Shown piece after piece: positions 63,259 to 64,000 of a stretch of DNA of 64,000 bases. The position numbers were made by a program, and so were the translations under genes. Each line of letters starts with the position of its first letter. The stretch's first letter is position 1. Source of the DNA: a virus; the IMG/VR virus record IMGVR_UViG_3300024346_000008, positions 99,935-163,934 of that record, one strand, 5' to 3'. The notes beneath the pieces were generated by a model, which saw only the letters and a list, made by a program, of their open reading frames with translations, ran no database searches and was not told where the DNA came from.

Positions 63259-63269
63259 TATAAATATCA
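63259..63269 (-). promoter_or_regulatory. Promoter-like motif before the 1508-residue gene
   Basis: Sense TGATATTTATA, 26 nt upstream of the GTG start at 63233. Best match to the recurring motif. Confidence 0.6.
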
Positions 63270-63290
63270 GTGGTTATTAGATAACATCAA

Positions 63291-64000
63291 TCACGGATTA
63301 CCATGCGCAGAATACAAATTGCCACTTGAAACCCAGTATATGTCCCGCGTTGAACAATTTGGTTCGGTGCACAATCCCGGACCTATGAATATTCTTCCCG
63401 CTGTTAATGGATACCCCGATGTATCTGTTCTTAATGTACCTTGAATAAATCGTGTTTGTCCTAACGAATCTGAATACCAGAGTAAGTTATCCAACGTTGT
63501 TACCCAAATTTTACCCGCAGGTTTGCCAGAAAATCCAGACGGCATACTCAATGGAATTGCACCTACTAAACTAAATGTAATAGAACTAACTGTCCACGCC
63601 AACGCATTACCAGATACAGACAATTTAATTGTTGGTAATACAACACCGGTCGGTGTATTTGTTGGTGTTACTGTCGGGGTGTTCGTAGGTGTTGCTGTTG
63701 GCGTATTGGTTGGTGTGGCGCCAGGTAGTGTATTAGTTGGTGTTGCTGTCGGGGTGTTAGTTGGCGTTGGCGTTGCCGTTGGCGTATTAGTTGGTGTTGC
63801 TGTCGGGGTGTTAGTTGGCGTTGGCGTTGCCGTTGGCGTATTAGTTGGTGTTGCTGTTGGGGTATTAGTTGGCGTTGCCGCCAACGGCGTATTGGTTGGT
63901 GTTGCTGTTGGCGTATTGGTTGGTGTTGCTGTTGGAGTATTGGTCGGCGTTGCCGCTAACGGCGTGTTGGTTGGTGTTGCTGTTGGAGTATTGGTCGGCG
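63291..64000 (-). CDS. Thr-Pro repeat fibre-like protein, C-terminal part (runs off the window)
   Basis: The frame is open to the right edge of the window, so the N-terminus is missing. At least 236 residues are visible. The first about 115 are [17 protein letters not shown] repeats of the same kind as the mucin-like protein at 12584. The C-terminal about 120 residues look folded ([40 protein letters not shown]) with two or more Cys near the end ([16 protein letters not shown]). Probably a virion surface protein with a mucin-like stalk and a C-terminal head. Confidence 0.78.
   Translation of the reverse strand, partial: PTNTPTATPTNTPLAATPTNTPTATPTNTPTATPTNTPLAATPTNTPTATPTNTPTATPTPTNTPTATPTNTPTATPTPTNTPTATPTNTLPGATPTNTPTATPTNTPTVTPTNTPTGVVLPTIKLSVSGNALAWTVSSITFSLVGAIPLSMPSGFSGKPAGKIWVTTLDNLLWYSDSLGQTRFIQGTLRTDTSGYPLTAGRIFIGPGLCTEPNCSTRDIYWVSSGNLYSAHGNP
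63650..64000 (-). repeat. Degenerate Thr-Pro coding microsatellite, copy 2
   Basis: G/T-rich plus-strand repeats (GTTGGTGTTGCTGT type units) encoding [10 protein letters not shown]. They belong to the same family as the array at 12735-13322, with several stretches of identical 20-30 bp units. Confidence 0.82.

Overview
The window is part of the late (virion) region of a tailed bacteriophage with a contractile, T4-type particle. Recognisable homologues of T4 gp17 (large terminase), gp20 (portal), gp21 (prohead protease), gp22 (scaffold), gp23 (major capsid), neck proteins, gp15, gp18 (sheath), gp19 (tube) and gp26 (baseplate) occur in nearly the T4/marine-myovirus order. All genes lie on the minus strand, so transcription runs from position 64000 towards 1. 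The DNA is A+T-rich, genes are tightly packed, and there are no tRNA genes, integrase or insertion sequences that I can see. The fibre repeats, the phage-encoded ribosomal protein bS21 and the small conserved virion proteins resemble large uncultured aquatic myoviruses. The host cannot be named from this window.

Layout in the direction of transcription. (1) 64000-63291: the end of a fibre-like protein with Thr-Pro-rich repeats, cut by the window edge. (2) 63233-58707: a 1508-residue multidomain protein (HExxH protease-like, zinc ribbon, ligase-like nucleotidyltransferase, HxGH cytidylyl/adenylyltransferase, ParB-like). (3) 58692-55839: a zinc protein, a membrane protein and the terminase. (4) 55772-49155: small proteins, portal and prohead protease. 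(5) 49153-44887: a HAD phosphatase, bS21, scaffold and major capsid protein. (6) 44759-38733: neck, tail completion, sheath and tube. (7) 38592-12584: about 26 kb of fibre and adhesin genes, including proteins of 1361 and 2363 residues, three LamG-like paralogues, and a Thr/Pro/Asn mucin-like protein. (8) 12538-4944: a visibly A+T-richer, translationally coupled glycosylation cassette of eight genes (two GlcNAc-transferase-like PF11397 proteins, a DUF5672 protein, a GT25 protein, an FkbM methyltransferase, a GT11 fucosyltransferase, a sugar O-methyltransferase and a GDP-mannose 3,5-epimerase). (9) 4951-1: a small protein, a SNF2/HARP helicase, a gp26-like baseplate protein, two small ORFs and the start of the tape measure protein.

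How it fits together. Modules 3 to 6 build and fill the capsid and assemble the tail. Module 7 supplies receptor-binding fibres built from a few shuffled repeat families. Module 8 sits directly after a Thr/Pro-rich mucin-like virion protein. Because PF11397/GT60 enzymes elsewhere put GlcNAc on Thr or hydroxyproline of polypeptides, I propose that the phage carries its own mucin-type O-glycosylation pathway for fibre decoration. A recurring intergenic motif (sense strand TKATATTTATA, usually 26-38 nt before a start codon) probably marks the late promoters. Rho-independent-type hairpins follow the capsid, sheath and tube genes.
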